DNA from: Pisolithus tinctorius
Taxonomy: Eukaryota; Basidiomycota; Agaricomycetes; Boletales; Pisolithaceae
Assembly: GCA_024663395.1 (NCBI GenBank)
Contig: JANFAH010000067.1
Location: 124,001 to 188,000 of the forward strand
Length of the DNA stretch: 64,000 nucleotides
Reading direction: 5' to 3'
Below are positions 1 through 11,588 of the stretch, in pieces. The notes under the pieces were generated by a model. That model was given only the letters and a program-made list of their open reading frames with translations, did not search any database and had not been told where the DNA came from. The position numbers and the translations under genes were made by a program. Positions within the stretch are counted from its first letter, which is position 1. Each line of letters begins with the position of its first letter.

Positions 1-1384
1 CTGCAGTCCAGTAATCCTGGAGTGTCCGTGGCGAAGTGGAATATCTTCAGCCATATCTCTGGAGGGAGCATGATGGAGTAGTGGGGTTGGCGGTACCATG
101 GCCTCGGACAACCTTATGTACCGTATCTGTGGTCATGAGATACGTCTATGCGCTGTCGGTCAGCTATCAGTCCTTCAGGGTCATTCGTTCCCAGGCGATC
201 CCCACTGCTTATCGGCGGAAGAATATTTTGAGGATGGGCCGCTAGAAATGAATGTCCCAGGTGATAATTATTATAGGCAGAACTACCTTGGTAAAAGTTG
301 CACCTCACAGCGAATTCGTAGGACTAGTTGACCGTTCGAGATGTGTCTAGAGGGAGTGTCTGGGCCGCTGTCCTGGCTAGGTTGACCGTTGCGAAGTTGT
401 CGTGTGCAAGGGCCGCGTTAGGATGGGAATCAAAAGCCAAACGCCACGGCTAGTCCCACTCCCCAGTGCCATGTGGAAACAATTTAGAACACGCTACCTT
501 CCCTCGACTCTCCTGATAAGACTGGCTTTGGCGACGTGGCAGAGCGAGTCCAGACTCATCGCTCGTCCACTCAACTGGCTTGATTCATGCTGACTCTCGT
601 TTCAACGAGTTTGATCCTGATGCTACATGCTAAGCTTTGCTGTTCACCGTAGCTAAAGCTAAATGTATTGTTCTAGCTCCAACCTTCATGGACGCTGTAA
701 CTCTGAATTTCTCCCCTTGAATTATGCTGTGCATCCCATTCCCCTTGAACGGTGGCCCATCTGCGCAACTGACAATCCGAACGTCGGCATGGCGATTAGC
801 GTGATTCAGTTAGCGGTGTGCCTACTAGCGTCAACACGTCAGCTGTGAGCGTTTCAAATCGTTAGTCTCAGTCCAGGTCTTCGTCCTGCTCAGCTGTGTC
901 AGCATGTCAATCCTGAATGTGTAGTTAGTTTCAGTCATTTGGCATCACCTTGTTTACAAGGTCACTCCATCCCGAAATCCACCCCGAAATTCATACACGT
1001 TTTTTTGGTCAGCCGCGAATATCATGTTTTAGGCCTCAGCACTGTACTCCGCATTTCTGCAGCTCCGCAGCGTATTGAGCACAGGAGCGAGCGCAGTAAA
1101 CAAGGTGCCTGCCGTGCAAAACAGCCTTATTCTAGTTATGTAATGTGCCAAGTAAATCGCACTCCCCTACCATCCAAGGGCATATGTAAAAGACTTGGGC
1201 GCTATTCGATGATATGTAACTTGTGCAAGCAGGTCGGCCCGCCGCCTGCTTAAATGTTATACCAATCAAAGGGCAACAGTACTGAAGACCTGCTCCTCAG
1301 TCTTCGGGCAGTACATGCTCTGATCGTCTAGACTCAGGTAAGCTGGCCCGTTGACTTCGGCACGAGAGTTTTGTGAATCAATCA
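1..1384. other. Intergenic or decayed DNA, no gene recognised
   Basis: Only short open frames occur, on both strands and without recognisable family motifs or consistent splice signals. CpG dinucleotides are present at ordinary frequency, unlike the right end of the window. The last three bases (TCA) are the left target-site copy of the neighbouring Harbinger element. Confidence 0.5.
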
Positions 1385-1414
1385 GAGCCTGTTCAGCAAC
1401 TGGAAGTAGTCCGA
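1385..1414 (+). repeat. Left terminal inverted repeat of Harbinger element
   Basis: It begins GAGCCTGTTCAG, identical over 12 bases to the complement of the right end. About 24 of the first 30 positions match by eye. The preceding TCA is the left target-site duplication. Confidence 0.88.
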
Positions 1415-1572
1415 ACACCTGACATTAACATAACATGTGTGTCGGTTAGAGTGAAGCGGAGATGTATCGGAGGTTTAAAATAGTTACGCTTACTAATTGA
1501 TATCTAGCACCTCTGACTGATATGGACCATCAGTGACCTGAAGTTCGGCAGCGGCTCTACCAGTTTATAACA

Positions 1573-2923
1573 TTGATTCTCAGTCTTATCGCATGTGCAG
1601 CAGCGACTGTCGTCCAGCCCCAAAAACCCCAAAGAAAGCCTCCTGAACCATACCATACATCAGCACTTTCAGGCGAGGCCTGGGTAATCGAACTCCTTGT
1701 GGGGCATCCAGAGCGGATCCGTTGCGAGCTAGGAATGCATGCATCTGTCTTTGCAGAACTCATCGCAGAGTTGCGCACTCATGGTCATGGAAACTCCAAG
1801 TTTATCTCCCTTGAGGAACAAGCTGCTATTTTTTTGTACATGTCTGTCACCGGATTAACTATTCGGCATGTTGGTGAATGGTTTCAACATTTGAATGCAA
1901 CAATTTCACGGTATGTTTTCCATCGTCTTTCAATTCTTTTTTTATTCTGATTTTTCACAGATATTTCCACAAGATGCTGATAATATTTTCTACCCCACCG
2001 TTTTACACCAAATACGTCCATCTCCCGGATGAAAATAAGATCCACACCCGCATTCAAGACAACACGAGGTTTTGGCCGTTTTTCAAGGATGCGATAGGTG
2101 CTTTAGATGGGAGCCACATACATGCAGCCCCCAGCGCTACTGACCGTGGTACTTTCCGAAACTGCAAAGGATTTATCTCACAAAACTGTCTTTTCGCATG
2201 CGATTTTGACCTTTTCTTTACCTATGCGCTCACGGGATGGGAGGGGTCCGCTACAGATGCACATGTTTACCAGGATGCGCGTACCAAAGGCCTCTACATC
2301 CCTCCTGGCAAGTATTTCCTTGCTGATGCTGGCTTCCCACTGTGACCAGAGCTTCTCATTCCCTATCGGAATGTCTGATACCATCTGGCTGAATGGCAAC
2401 GTGCACAGCAAAGGTATGTAATTCGTTTAATATCACAGTAACACTGCCTGATCAAATTTATAGGCCCACCAATAAAGAGGAATTGTTTAATTTACGACAT
2501 GCCTCTGCACGGAATGCCATCGAACGAATTTTCGGTGTGCTCAAACGACGATTCCGTATCTTGCTTCTAGCACCCGAATATGACCTAGAAACACAAGCAC
2601 GCATTCCCAGCGCGCTATGCGCCATTCACAACTTCATCTCCGTTCGCAATCCCACTGAAGGCCCAATCCCGGGAGCTGAGGTGTTTGGTGGTGGTGGGAG
2701 TGTGATCAATGATGATCCTGAAGCAGCACAGGAGAATCAAGATGTGCCAGACATCGAGGCCGAAGGGATGCGAGATAGCATTGCACAAGCGATGTGGATC
2801 GATTATCAATGGATCATCAGGGAGAGGGACTACAATCATATTGCGCAGGGTTCAGAGGATGAAGGGGCCGAGGTTGAGAGGGATGATTTGGACAATGATA
2901 ATGACGACGAGTCGGAATCTTGA
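1573..2923 (+). pseudogene. Harbinger (HARBI1-like, DDE_Tnp_4) transposase, broken by two stops
   Basis: This encodes the nuclease that would cut and paste the element. The first exon holds the N-terminal helical region (SLEEQAAIFLYMSVTGLTIR). A 50-nt intron (1911-1960) joins to the catalytic core with GALDGSHI, then CDFDLFFTYALTGWEGSATD, then LADAGFP. A second 50-nt intron (2414-2463) leads to NLRHASARNAIERIFGVLKR, which carries the final acidic region, and a low-complexity acidic tail. The reading frame required by homology contains two TGA codons, at 2343-2345 and 2376-2378, between LADAGFP and YHLAEW. The second fits a CGA-to-TGA transition where the family has arginine. Apart from these the protein is well preserved, so inactivation looks recent. 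Start codon is the first ATG of the frame. Confidence 0.9.
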
Positions 2924-3046
2924 TTGTAGTAGTCATTTTTTACTTGCAATTTTGTTTTACACTTGCAATTTACTGCGCTCACCGAAACAAATGAGATTGA
3001 TACATCGATGTAGCGAAACATGAAAGAAGGTACATGTAAATTGTAG

Positions 3047-4503
3047 TCACAAACTAGCATCAATGGCGTTATGTGTGGTAGGAGCGGTCGAACTACATCT
3101 GTGCTTCTGAAGTAAATCTAAGATATACGCCTGGCGGTGGTCAGGGTTAACTAGCGTCAAAACATCTGAAATATAGTCATCCTCCCCGATGAGTTTGAAA
3201 AGCGAAATGCGTTGGTCGATACTCAGATCAGCGTGCTCCTCCTCCACGATACGAATGGCGCTCTGCTTCTTTGAGCTCAGTCGCTCCTCAGCCGGCTGCA
3301 TAGTACGTTTGATGGAGCCTGCCAGCTGGGTAACAGCACCAAGCAGGGTCACCAAAAGCGGGTTGGGTGGCTCTTCTGGCGGTGGTGCTTGTACCCAAGT
3401 GTTACGTGAGGAGGACCCTGCAGCAGCAATCACCATCGCATCAGTCATGGACATCGCAGGAAGTGGTTCACCTATGTTGGCCCCCCTCCTCTTCTTCATG
3501 GAAGGCCTTGTGTCGACAGAGGAGATGGTGTTTGCATATGGGAGCTCCAGAAAATTTGATCTGGCAGCAGGGTCGGTGTCGCTGATTTCGGTGAAGGGAC
3601 GCTTTCCCTGGCTTGATGCATTGGAGTGGGGAGGCCTCAGATTGCTGGTGCTAGTACTGCCACTTGTCAGGTGGCTAGGGGAGGAGAGCGTTTGAAAGGA
3701 AAATGTCTCCAAATTTATGGAGCTCAGTGACGAGGGAGGGGGGGGGATTCCATGGAAATGTCACATCGAGGGCCTTCATCCTCTTCAGTGGTGATGGCAG
3801 TAGAGGTGGAATTGGTGGCAGCGGACGTGGAAGGTACATTGAATTCGCCAGCGGTCAAGGTAGTAGACATGGTGGGGGTGGCAGATGCGGGAGAGATGGC
3901 AGATGGAGCTGAGGTAGACATACCAGGAGCACTGGCATCAAATGCATGATGACCACTCGCAACACCACTCGGCATGATCTCAGATATCATATCGAACAAC
4001 GACCATCCCCGATTCCTGTATGGACGAAGAGATTTGTGTGTCTAAATTCATTGCCATCAGTCAGTATCTATAGATACAATGTAACCAAAGAAATATTTGA
4101 CCTTTGTATATTCGTCCCAGACCTGCCCTGCATCGGTACCAACAATCGCAGCACCATTTTCATTGTCCCAGTGTTTTCCAGATGTACAATACCTTTGAAT
4201 CTCAGCATATAGCTGCCTCAGCTGAATATCGGGCACTGATCAGTACAATGAAATAGATAATGAAAAAGTACGACCTACCGCCCTCCACTTGTTCTTGCAT
4301 TGCAATGGTGTCTTCACAGGAGTCCCAGGCATTCGATAGGCTGCGATAGCAGCAGGAAGGTGGTTGTACATTTGTGGCTTGAAATTCCCTGTTCCATCCG
4401 TCGCCTCTGCACGATGGGAGTGGAGAAACTCGACAAGTTTCTCTTCTTCTACTGGCATCCACCGTGCCACTACCTTGGGTTCACTGTTGCTTTTGGGAGG
4501 CAT
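3047..4503 (-). pseudogene. Myb/SANT-like (Myb_DNA-bind_3) protein of the Harbinger element, frameshifted
   Basis: This is the second protein of the element, in known relatives a DNA-binding partner of the transposase. Exon 1 (4279-4503, 75 codons from ATG at 4503) contains the trihelix Myb/SANT segment, with RWMPVEEEKLVEFL and CKNKWRA. Two further exons give LRQLYAEIQRYC and GQVWDEYTKTHKSLRPYRNR, family hallmarks. The tail is rich in Ser, Thr and Pro and ends near 3047 with LSIDQRISLFKLIGEDD. The frame changes at a run of nine C (plus-strand G run 3738-3746): one more C would join the upstream frame to the downstream 221-codon frame. That is either a real mutation or a homopolymer sequencing error. 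Confidence 0.8.
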
Positions 4504-4699
4504 TGGGAGAAGGATCGCACTCTGGATGGCGACCACCACCACAGATGCTAGGATCCCCCAAATGCGTCAAAGATCACTGTGGTCAAATCAATAGTCCATG
4601 GCTTGAGAGAACAAGGTTTGGATTTCAAACTCAGTTGACCTGCCCTGCTGGTGTGCCGACAATCCAAATAACTACAACGTGGTGACCTGGCACGCATAC

Positions 4700-4729
4700 T
4701 CGGGTTGTTTCGAGTTTCTGAACAGGCTC
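4700..4729 (-). repeat. Right terminal inverted repeat of Harbinger element
   Basis: On the minus strand it reads GAGCCTGTTCAGAAACTCGA, pairing with the left terminus. It is followed on the plus strand by TCA, the right target-site copy. Confidence 0.88.
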
Positions 4730-4763
4730 TCACTGATTATGCTTCCATAGTCTGACTGACAGG

Positions 4764-7328
4764 ATGCGGTTGATCAATGTAGAGGCCTTCCTTGAAAGGG
4801 AGAGAGAATTTCGCTCAGGAACTCCCAAACCTGAAATCGAGGTCCTGCAGGAGCTCGATGATGCAAACGCAGATTACGCCATATTGTCACATCGCTGGAC
4901 CATTGAGCTGAACTTCAAAGAGATGGTGAAGCTCACGAGGATGGAAAAAAGGGATGAAATTCGAAAACGAGATGGTTATCAGAAGATCCTGAAGAGCTGC
5001 GAGCAGGCCACAAAAGACGGCTTCAAATGGCTCTGGGTCGATACGTGTTGTATCGACAAGCGTAGCAGTTCAGAACTGTCCGAGGCCATAAATTGGATGT
5101 TCCGGTGGTACGAGAACGCGAAACGATGCTACGCTTACCTTCATGACGTTAACAACTCCCTCTTCCCCCGCGGACGGGACGATGTCATATTTTGCAATTC
5201 CAACGGCTGGCCAGAATGGTTCTCGCGGGGCTGGACGCTGCAAGAGTTGATAGCCCCGAGAGACCTCCAGTTCTTTAACAAGGATTGGACACCTATTGGG
5301 GATAAACGCAGCTTATCTTGCAAACTCGAGGAAATTACCCGGGTTCCTAGGTCGGTTCTGGTGGATGGGTTATCTTCATATTGTCCTAGCGCCGCCCAAG
5401 TGATGTCGTGGGCTGCAGATAGGAAGACAACGCGAATCGAGGATCGAGCATACTCGCTGATGGGTTTGTTGGACGTTAACATGCCGATGTTGTATGGGGA
5501 GGGGAAGAAAGCATTCCAGCGTCTTCAGCTAGAGGTGATCCGCATGTCCAACGACCAGACCCTCTTTGCGTGGAAGCCAGCGGGAAAACTGGCACAGACC
5601 AGTGGCGTCCTAGCTGACGACCCGAGTGCTTTCTGGGATTGCCATGACGTCTTCAAGTTGGAGCCAGAGGAATTTTCCTCAGCGCTCTCCTCTTTATGGG
5701 ACGTGGATGCCGAAGGAGCTCTTGCCACCCGAGATGGCCAAGCAGATCACGGGTTTACCGTCACCAACGCGGGGATCCAGATACGGCTTCCTGTTGTACG
5801 CTATTACGGGTGTCCATCAGTCTTTCAAGCAGCGTTGGCGTGCTACAAAAATGATGCACTGGTCCCAATCACCATTCGATTGGCAGCCTTTAGGTCCAAT
5901 TACTACAGGTACTTTGGCCCAACTGGGGAGCGACAACCACTCTTGGAGTACCAATTACTTCATCTCGCTTATCGCGACAAGGTACATCACGACTTCACAT
6001 TCAAAATCGACGATAGGTCCGTTCCCTACTGCGGTTTCACTCGTTGCGCTGTCTATCCGAAGGACGTGACCTTCACAGACAATCTTGTCAGGTTGTCAAC
6101 CGTTGAGCCTCTCGTTGTTGTAGTGTATTCCAACAGAAAGACCAACACTTATTTTGCAGTTGTGTATGGTCACTGCTTCGGCCAGGGCTGGGTGCATATC
6201 GTTTCTGATGAACGAGAAGCTTGGTCTTCTTGGGAGTCCTACGCCTGGAAGGTGTATGATCGCATGCGCAAAGCGAACGTTGTTTACGCCCATCGTATGG
6301 CTGAAGTATGCTTTGGCCGGGGACGCAAGCTATTCTACAGCAGACACTGGCATATCCCTAATTCTATACTGGCTGTGGAAGTTGTCTGTGGCAGGTGGGG
6401 CAAGTCAGTTGGTTGCAAAGTCGATGTTGATGTTGTGCAATGTGTCAGCTGTCGCTGGGACAGGTTCGGATGGAGAGTGGCCTGTGTCAGTTGACGCCGA
6501 CCCTCGGGTGCAGGATGTGCGCACTGACGTTTTCATAGGGAATCACCGATGGACGTGATACACCTGGCCTTATGGCACGAACCGACTGGCCATGGACCGT
6601 TGATCATCACCGTTTGTTGGTAGATGGGACTCCAGCAGCATTTTATGCTGCCAATGCGTGGAATGGGGTCAAGGTACAGTTTTGTTTCTGTCTGCCCACT
6701 GGAAAGTCGAGCCTAATCCTGGCAGTTAGGCGATTATGGTTACAGTAACCCCAGAGGGTATATCGAACATCGAGGTAACATCTTCGAGGATCTGAGGTTG
6801 CTCAATCCAGAGCTTGGAATTGACCCTGAAGACCCGGACCTCAGACCTGTTGTGCACGAAATCGGCAGTGAACGCAGCAGCAATATTACGGGTGGTGATG
6901 TGCCGACTATATTCATCTCCAGCAATGGCCAGCGAACGTTTTCAAGCGGATCCCGCGCTCGTTCTGCGTGCACCGGTTGGCCTTTCGCTCCCAAACACTC
7001 GGTCTGCTGTCTCTTTGCTGAAGGCACTGTCTACTCGCGCCGCCAACTGTTGTTTGGTAACAATGGTCGTCCAGTGCTCAGCTGCCTTTGCGACCAATAC
7101 CTCTGAAGAAAAGCCCAAGACGGGGATTTTGCAGTTCCCAAGCTGGAGGAACCGCTGTAAGTTTTCTGAATCTTGCGATTCTCACGTCCGGAACTATCTA
7201 CCACACTAGTGCAATCCCACCCGCGTCCAGTAATGCCATTATATAGCATCGGGTACCCCTGCATTTGGTTTCAAGCGCGTTTCTGTGCCTGCGGGAGTTC
7301 AAACCTGGAATTTGAAGAGATCAGGTAG
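4764..7328 (+). CDS. HET-domain protein (heterokaryon incompatibility family)
   Basis: A five-exon model gives 783 residues: 4764-6485, 6539-6673, 6726-6867, 6923-7156 and 7210-7328; all junctions are GT-AG and in phase. Residues 38-45 read YAILSHRW, followed by WLWVDTCCIDK near 89-99 and FSRGWTLQELIAP near 153-165, the three classic HET blocks. YSLMGLLDVNMPMLYGEGKK near 231 closes the domain. The C-terminal half (GNIFEDL, GLSLPN, LLKALSTR, LVTMVVQC) matches the extension seen in basidiomycete HET proteins. Ascomycete HET proteins trigger cell death on non-self fusion; in mushrooms the role is mostly unknown. A Harbinger element ends 34 bp before the ATG and must have displaced or replaced its promoter. 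The gene itself looks intact. Confidence 0.88.
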
Positions 7329-7664
7329 GCCGGTCTCCGATCGTGGGTGGAACTGAGCATTGATTGACGATATGCCCCTTGAGGAACCACTTCAACTCGA
7401 TAGCTGGTGCGGCCCCAAGGAGTCAGAGGAGCAATGCTATCCAATTCTTCAAGGACATGTTTGGTGTTGAGCATATCAAAACCCTTGTATGCAAATGACA
7501 TTCTTGTCCTCCATTTCTCTAACCGACATTGCAACACGTCAGGTTGGGGAAATAAATGTTTTCGACCGCCTGATGTCGGATTCGAGAGTGTGTGCACGAC
7601 CGAACCATACGATATCTAAAGGTAATATCTCTCGGTTAGCACCTTGGTACAAACCCAATACGTG

Positions 7665-8216
7665 ATGACAGGTCCTTCGGCTATTCAGAGAGACCAACGA
7701 AATACCTTAAAAGAATCACCCGCCAAAGATTCTAAGGTGATATTCCTTCAGATGATGGAAGAGTGCAACTTTCGTTGGTGTTCAGCGTTAAAACAAGCAA
7801 TGCACCGGATGCATCCGATAACGAAGACCCTTGGTCTTGAGGTAAGCATTGCCGATGTCAGTTCTGACCATACATATCAGTTTAACAGTGTTGGCAAACA
7901 GTTACTTCAGGGCATAATCGACTCCTTTCTCGCGACAGACCCCCGGACACTATGCGATTTGTGAGTGCCTGACCTTATTTTCTTTTCCATACGCGGAACT
8001 GAGTTTCGATAGAGAACAAAGCTACAATGCGAATGAGAGGTGTGCATAGTGTCGAAAATGACCTTCGTTTTCATAGATTGAGCTATGCACAGCATACGAT
8101 CACTGGTGCAAGAGGTGAAGACGTTGCAGAGGGTCCTAGAGACAACGGAGGAGGACGAAGAACGACGCGCCCTCGAGGAGGACATTGTCGGAAGGGTGCG
8201 AACAGCAGTAGAATGA
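7665..8216 (+). CDS. Unrecognised small gene, possibly truncated
   Basis: Three exons (7665-7960, 8013-8039, 8093-8216) join in phase into 148 codons. The C-terminal part is strongly charged and helical (LVQEVKTLQRVLETTEEDEE), suggesting a short coiled coil. I do not recognise a family. The same frame stays open for about 40 codons beyond the TGA at 8214-8216, with a natural-looking sequence, and further open sequence occurs to about 8510. The gene may therefore be the broken front of a larger protein, or have a last intron I could not place. Start chosen as the first ATG of the first open frame. Confidence 0.35.
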
Positions 8217-8879
8217 ATTCTCAATTCATCTGATGATATCGTAGATTTTGCTGGTTTGTTGGCGCGAGATCTCCTCGGCAGTTCTGCAGGCGACAGCAAA
8301 GGCAGGCAGTTGTTATTTTACTCACAGAAAAGCCGCCTGATGTAGTGCGCTAGATTGTGCATTACGTCCTGGATTTAGATGTGAAGGCGCAGTGGAGGCT
8401 CATGGTAAGTGACCTCTCTTTCAGAAACTGGAAACTTACAAATCACGGGACCATCCACGTGGCTACCAGTGCTTACGGAGAATCGCAATAGCTTTCCAGG
8501 CGATGAATTCTGACACAGCTGACGATAACCAAGCCTGTCTTCGACAGTACGTGTTACGATTCATATGGTTTTGGTAAGACGTATTTTTGTTCCTGGTTCA
8601 GGATCCTGGCCAATGCGAAGGCAAAAACGTCGAAGCATAAGATGTATCTTGCTGTGCGGACATCGCGGAGGTGTCGGACGGGCTCCTGGTGTGAAGAAAC
8701 CTTGGATAATACATCAGCACAACAGCGACAGTAACACGTTATTTTGATGTGTAAATAATCACCATCCCTCCAAGACTCCAAAGTCATCCAAAGTTATATA
8801 CTGTCACGTCGCCATTAGTTTGCAGTTCCACGATTGTGAAGTTCTTCCTACGAGCAATGGACCACACGGGATGATATAA

Positions 8880-9123
8880 CTGATCGTGGCTGCGTGTGAA
8901 TGGATATATGGACAGGAGCGTCAAGAGAACTGAATCGATAGGATGGATCGCTGTGATCGGAAGTGAAAGCCAGCAACGGTGGAATCTAGGCTGTAGAGAG
9001 AATCTGTAAGACCAGAGTCCTTTTCTCTTTCTCTTCAGATCCTCGTCAAACCCCTCTTGTTGGGTCAGTCATCCCCGCCTTTCTATCGGCCACAGGAGTT
9101 ATATATGTTCCAGTTTTCTGATG
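8880..9123 (+). pseudogene. Relic 3' half of an I66 protease-inhibitor gene
   Basis: This is a second, 5'-truncated copy of the I66 gene at 10260-10927. The shared sequence starts in the equivalent of intron 2 (GATCGTGGCTGCGTGTGAAT). It continues through an exon-3-like piece reading ESIGWIAVIG and a last exon (9038-9127) reading LLGQSSPPFYRPQELYMFQF before a stop. The intact gene has IGWIAPTEG and IVGRSFPPFYPPTELFKFEF at these places. Downstream non-coding similarity continues to about 9260. I find no exons 1 and 2 upstream. The two surviving exons are still open, so loss of the front may be recent, or only part of the gene was duplicated. Confidence 0.75.
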
Positions 9124-9260
9124 CTTGAACAAGAAATCAACGGTACGGCAGCACAGAAATGCTGAAGTATGGTTGTATATGTTAATGTTTCCCCGGATTT
9201 CGCGCACAGATGCAACGAATAGAAAGCGACAGAAAATCACCCAATAGATAGTCACATTGC

Positions 9261-10259
9261 CTCTAGAGGAGGGGAGACACGAGAGCCAAATATCCAGAAC
9301 AGCGGGACACTTTGTGGTCACGTGGACGTGATTGAGTATCACGTAACGGCACCAGTCCAGACAAGAGATAGATGGTGCCTGAGATCTGAGAGGCAAGAAC
9401 CCTGCCTCCCGCGACAGCATCATTATAATATCATCAATGACAAGCCGAATAGAAGCTTCTACAAATCGGTTCACAGAAGAAACTACGTACTATCAATATC
9501 CACACGTCGGAACGCGCCATAGCGGGTTTCAGGCCAATGGGATTTCGAGGGAAGAACTTTCTTTGTCGCAGACGCCGAATTTTTGCGAAGGAAGCTCTGG
9601 GTGGAGCAGAGTAGTAAGATATGATATATGGGGGGCAATCTGGGTTGCGCTAATTAACCAATTGGGTGCCGGCGTGGGCATCAACGTAAGAGTGTCAGGA
9701 TGAAGAGTCCGTCGACGGTCTGCTTTTCCCGGGTAGCTCACCGCCAGGTTATGCTCGAAACACACTATTCCACCGTGCGTGACCCGAGATCGTTCTACTT
9801 CGGGTAGGAAACCAGTTCCGACCAGCCCACTATGGCTGCTTTTCCCTGCCAATTCCAACCGCAAGTATCCGTGGATCACGTCATGTGGGGAGACGCTTCG
9901 ACGAAGTCCGTAAATAGGGACATGATCAAATGCGATGCGCAGATTGGGGGATCCGATGGATCAGAATTTTGGTCAATTTCGTCCCAGAGGATCGGTAAGC
10001 TCCAACAACGGGGGTTCAAAGCCAGGCTCATCTTTTCTCCTTGTGGTCTGACAGGTCAAATGGAAGCCAATCGAATCAGGCATGTGCTTGAGAGGCGTAA
10101 CATTGCGCCAACTTGAAGACGTGATCTAATCGTGATGTCCTTAGCGCCATATTGCAGAGGATAAAAGGACGATGACCTTCATCTGTCTCCCAGAGTCGAC
10201 GCTGTCGAGTCTTCAAATCCCTCATATCTAGTCTTGCGAGCGAACACGACACTTTCAGC
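9261..10259. other. Intergenic region before the intact I66 gene
   Basis: Open frames of 66-116 codons lie on both strands here, but none shows a known motif or a splice pattern I can support. Near the right end, GATAAAAGG at about 10160-10168, roughly 95 bp before the ATG at 10260, is a plausible TATA-like core promoter for the inhibitor gene. Confidence 0.4.
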
Positions 10260-10927
10260 ATGCCCAACAATCTCAAAGTGGACGAAGAGGTCGTCATCTA
10301 TTCGACTCTCGACGGCAATCCCTACGTTGGGGTTCCCCCGATTTTGCCGACCATCTTACCAGTCAACTTGATCGACAGGGCTTCCGGTGTCCAACCTCCA
10401 AGGGTACGTATCATAGTGAATATGGGGTCACCTAACTCACCTCGTTCACTCACCCATGTACTTTGTGCAGTTCATCTTCCAGCGGGTCGGAGTGGACACA
10501 TACTTGCTTACCATCAATGGGTTACAAGTCGTCGAGCTGGATGGGAGGTTATTTGCTGTTGTGGAGGGAGCCGCACAAGAGTGGGTTGTCACATACAGAA
10601 GCAATCACGATGCATACACGTAGGTCGCATTCACTGCCTCCGCCCTGGCCCCTTAGATTCTGATAACTTCGTATGACTAATCGTGGCTGCGTATGAATGG
10701 GTGGACAGGATCACCAAGAGGCTTGATTCCCCCGAAGAAATCGGATGGATCGCTCCGACCGAAGGTGAAAATCGTCAGGTAACTGTGGAACATTGGTTAT
10801 GGTGACATTTTAGAGGACTGAAACATACATTTCTTAGATCCGTGTCGGGCCTCTCATCGTGGGTCGGTCATTCCCACCTTTCTACCCCCCAACCGAGTTG
10901 TTCAAGTTCGAGTTTCCTAATGAGTGA
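10260..10927 (+). CDS. I66-family (cospin-type) serine protease inhibitor, beta-trefoil
   Basis: Four exons (10260-10403, 10471-10619, 10709-10778, 10838-10927) give a 150-residue cytosol-type protein with no signal peptide. Family-typical pieces appear in order: a VVIYSTLDGNPYVG beginning, then LLTINGLQVVELDGRLFAVV, EWVVTYR, EEIGWIAP, and the C-terminal PLIVGRSFPPFYPPTELFKF. Length and motifs fit the mushroom I66 inhibitors (cospin, cnispin), beta-trefoils that inhibit trypsin-like proteases and help defend fruiting bodies against animals. Specificity depends on loop residues I cannot assign. A truncated duplicate lies 1.2 kb upstream. Assignment rests on remembered family sequence, not on a search. 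Confidence 0.82.
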
Positions 10928-11588
10928 GCGAGGGCCTGGGGAGTGCGAGTGGTGTAACCAGCAATTTTTTTCTGTGTAGGATAGCTGAGAGCGTCGTGTA
11001 AATGTTCAACCGTTGTTGTCTATGTCAACGATACTTGAAGAACCCCGCATGTCGTGCGTATGGATGAAATGAATAGAAGATACAAGATCATTCATTGGCA
11101 TTTCCGTTAGACAACAGCCCACATCATAGTCCCGTCTTGTTGCCAATGCTATCTTAAGCCTGAGTCTTTATCGCAGCGGACGCCGCGGATTAACCGTCCT
11201 TTGCTTGCTGGGCGATGGTATGAGAAACGATGATGACGCATATATCTGAAAGGTTGTCACGAAAATGCGAGGCGAAGGTCTGTCTTGTGTTACCCTGGCA
11301 AAATTGGGGGAGCAGCAATCACCTAAACTTGCGGAAATCGTGTCCAATGATCTGAGACCTGTATTCGCGAGGAATTCATTTCGGGAGTCAGGGCAGGAGT
11401 GGAAAATAGCGGCAAGCCTGGGATCCGAGTGTCCATCCGACAGCTGAAATGCAGGTGGGTATCATCCGCCTTCGCCACAGAGATCGACGATGGCGTTGTT
11501 GGCAGTCATATGTAGAAGAACGAGAAGAGCCGGGTTAGCCTTCGGGACTAACAAGTGGCGGGTTCTGCTTACGTCATCAAAAAGCACT
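10928..11588. other. Intergenic region between I66 inhibitor and SYF2
   Basis: About 660 bp. It holds the 3' flank of the inhibitor gene, partly shared with the relic copy, and then the SYF2 upstream region. A 60-codon frame at 11265-11447 shows no family features and is not called. Confidence 0.5.

Larger units (their letters stand above)
1385..4729. mobile_element. PIF/Harbinger DNA transposon, two-gene type
   Basis: The element is bounded by inverted termini that both begin GAGCCTGTTCAG and stay similar for about 30 bp. It is flanked by a 3-bp direct repeat TCA (1382-1384 and 4730-4732), the duplication size expected for PIF/Harbinger. Inside are a rightward DDE transposase gene and a leftward Myb/SANT-like gene, arranged convergently as in this superfamily, whose second protein helps bind the termini. 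Both genes carry lesions (two in-frame TGA codons; a one-base slip in a C run), so this copy is probably non-autonomous. Its clean ends and good coding conservation argue for a fairly young insertion. The right end lies 34 bp before the HET start codon. Confidence 0.9.

Noticed and set aside
6486..7209. HET gene looked like a pseudogene with a stop and frame changes in its C-terminal half
   Set aside because: Four GT-AG introns (6486-6538, 6674-6725, 6868-6922, 7157-7209) restore one frame and the conserved family blocks.
9529..9879. 116-codon minus frame between the I66 relic and the intact gene
   Set aside because: No recognised motif or consistent splice sites.
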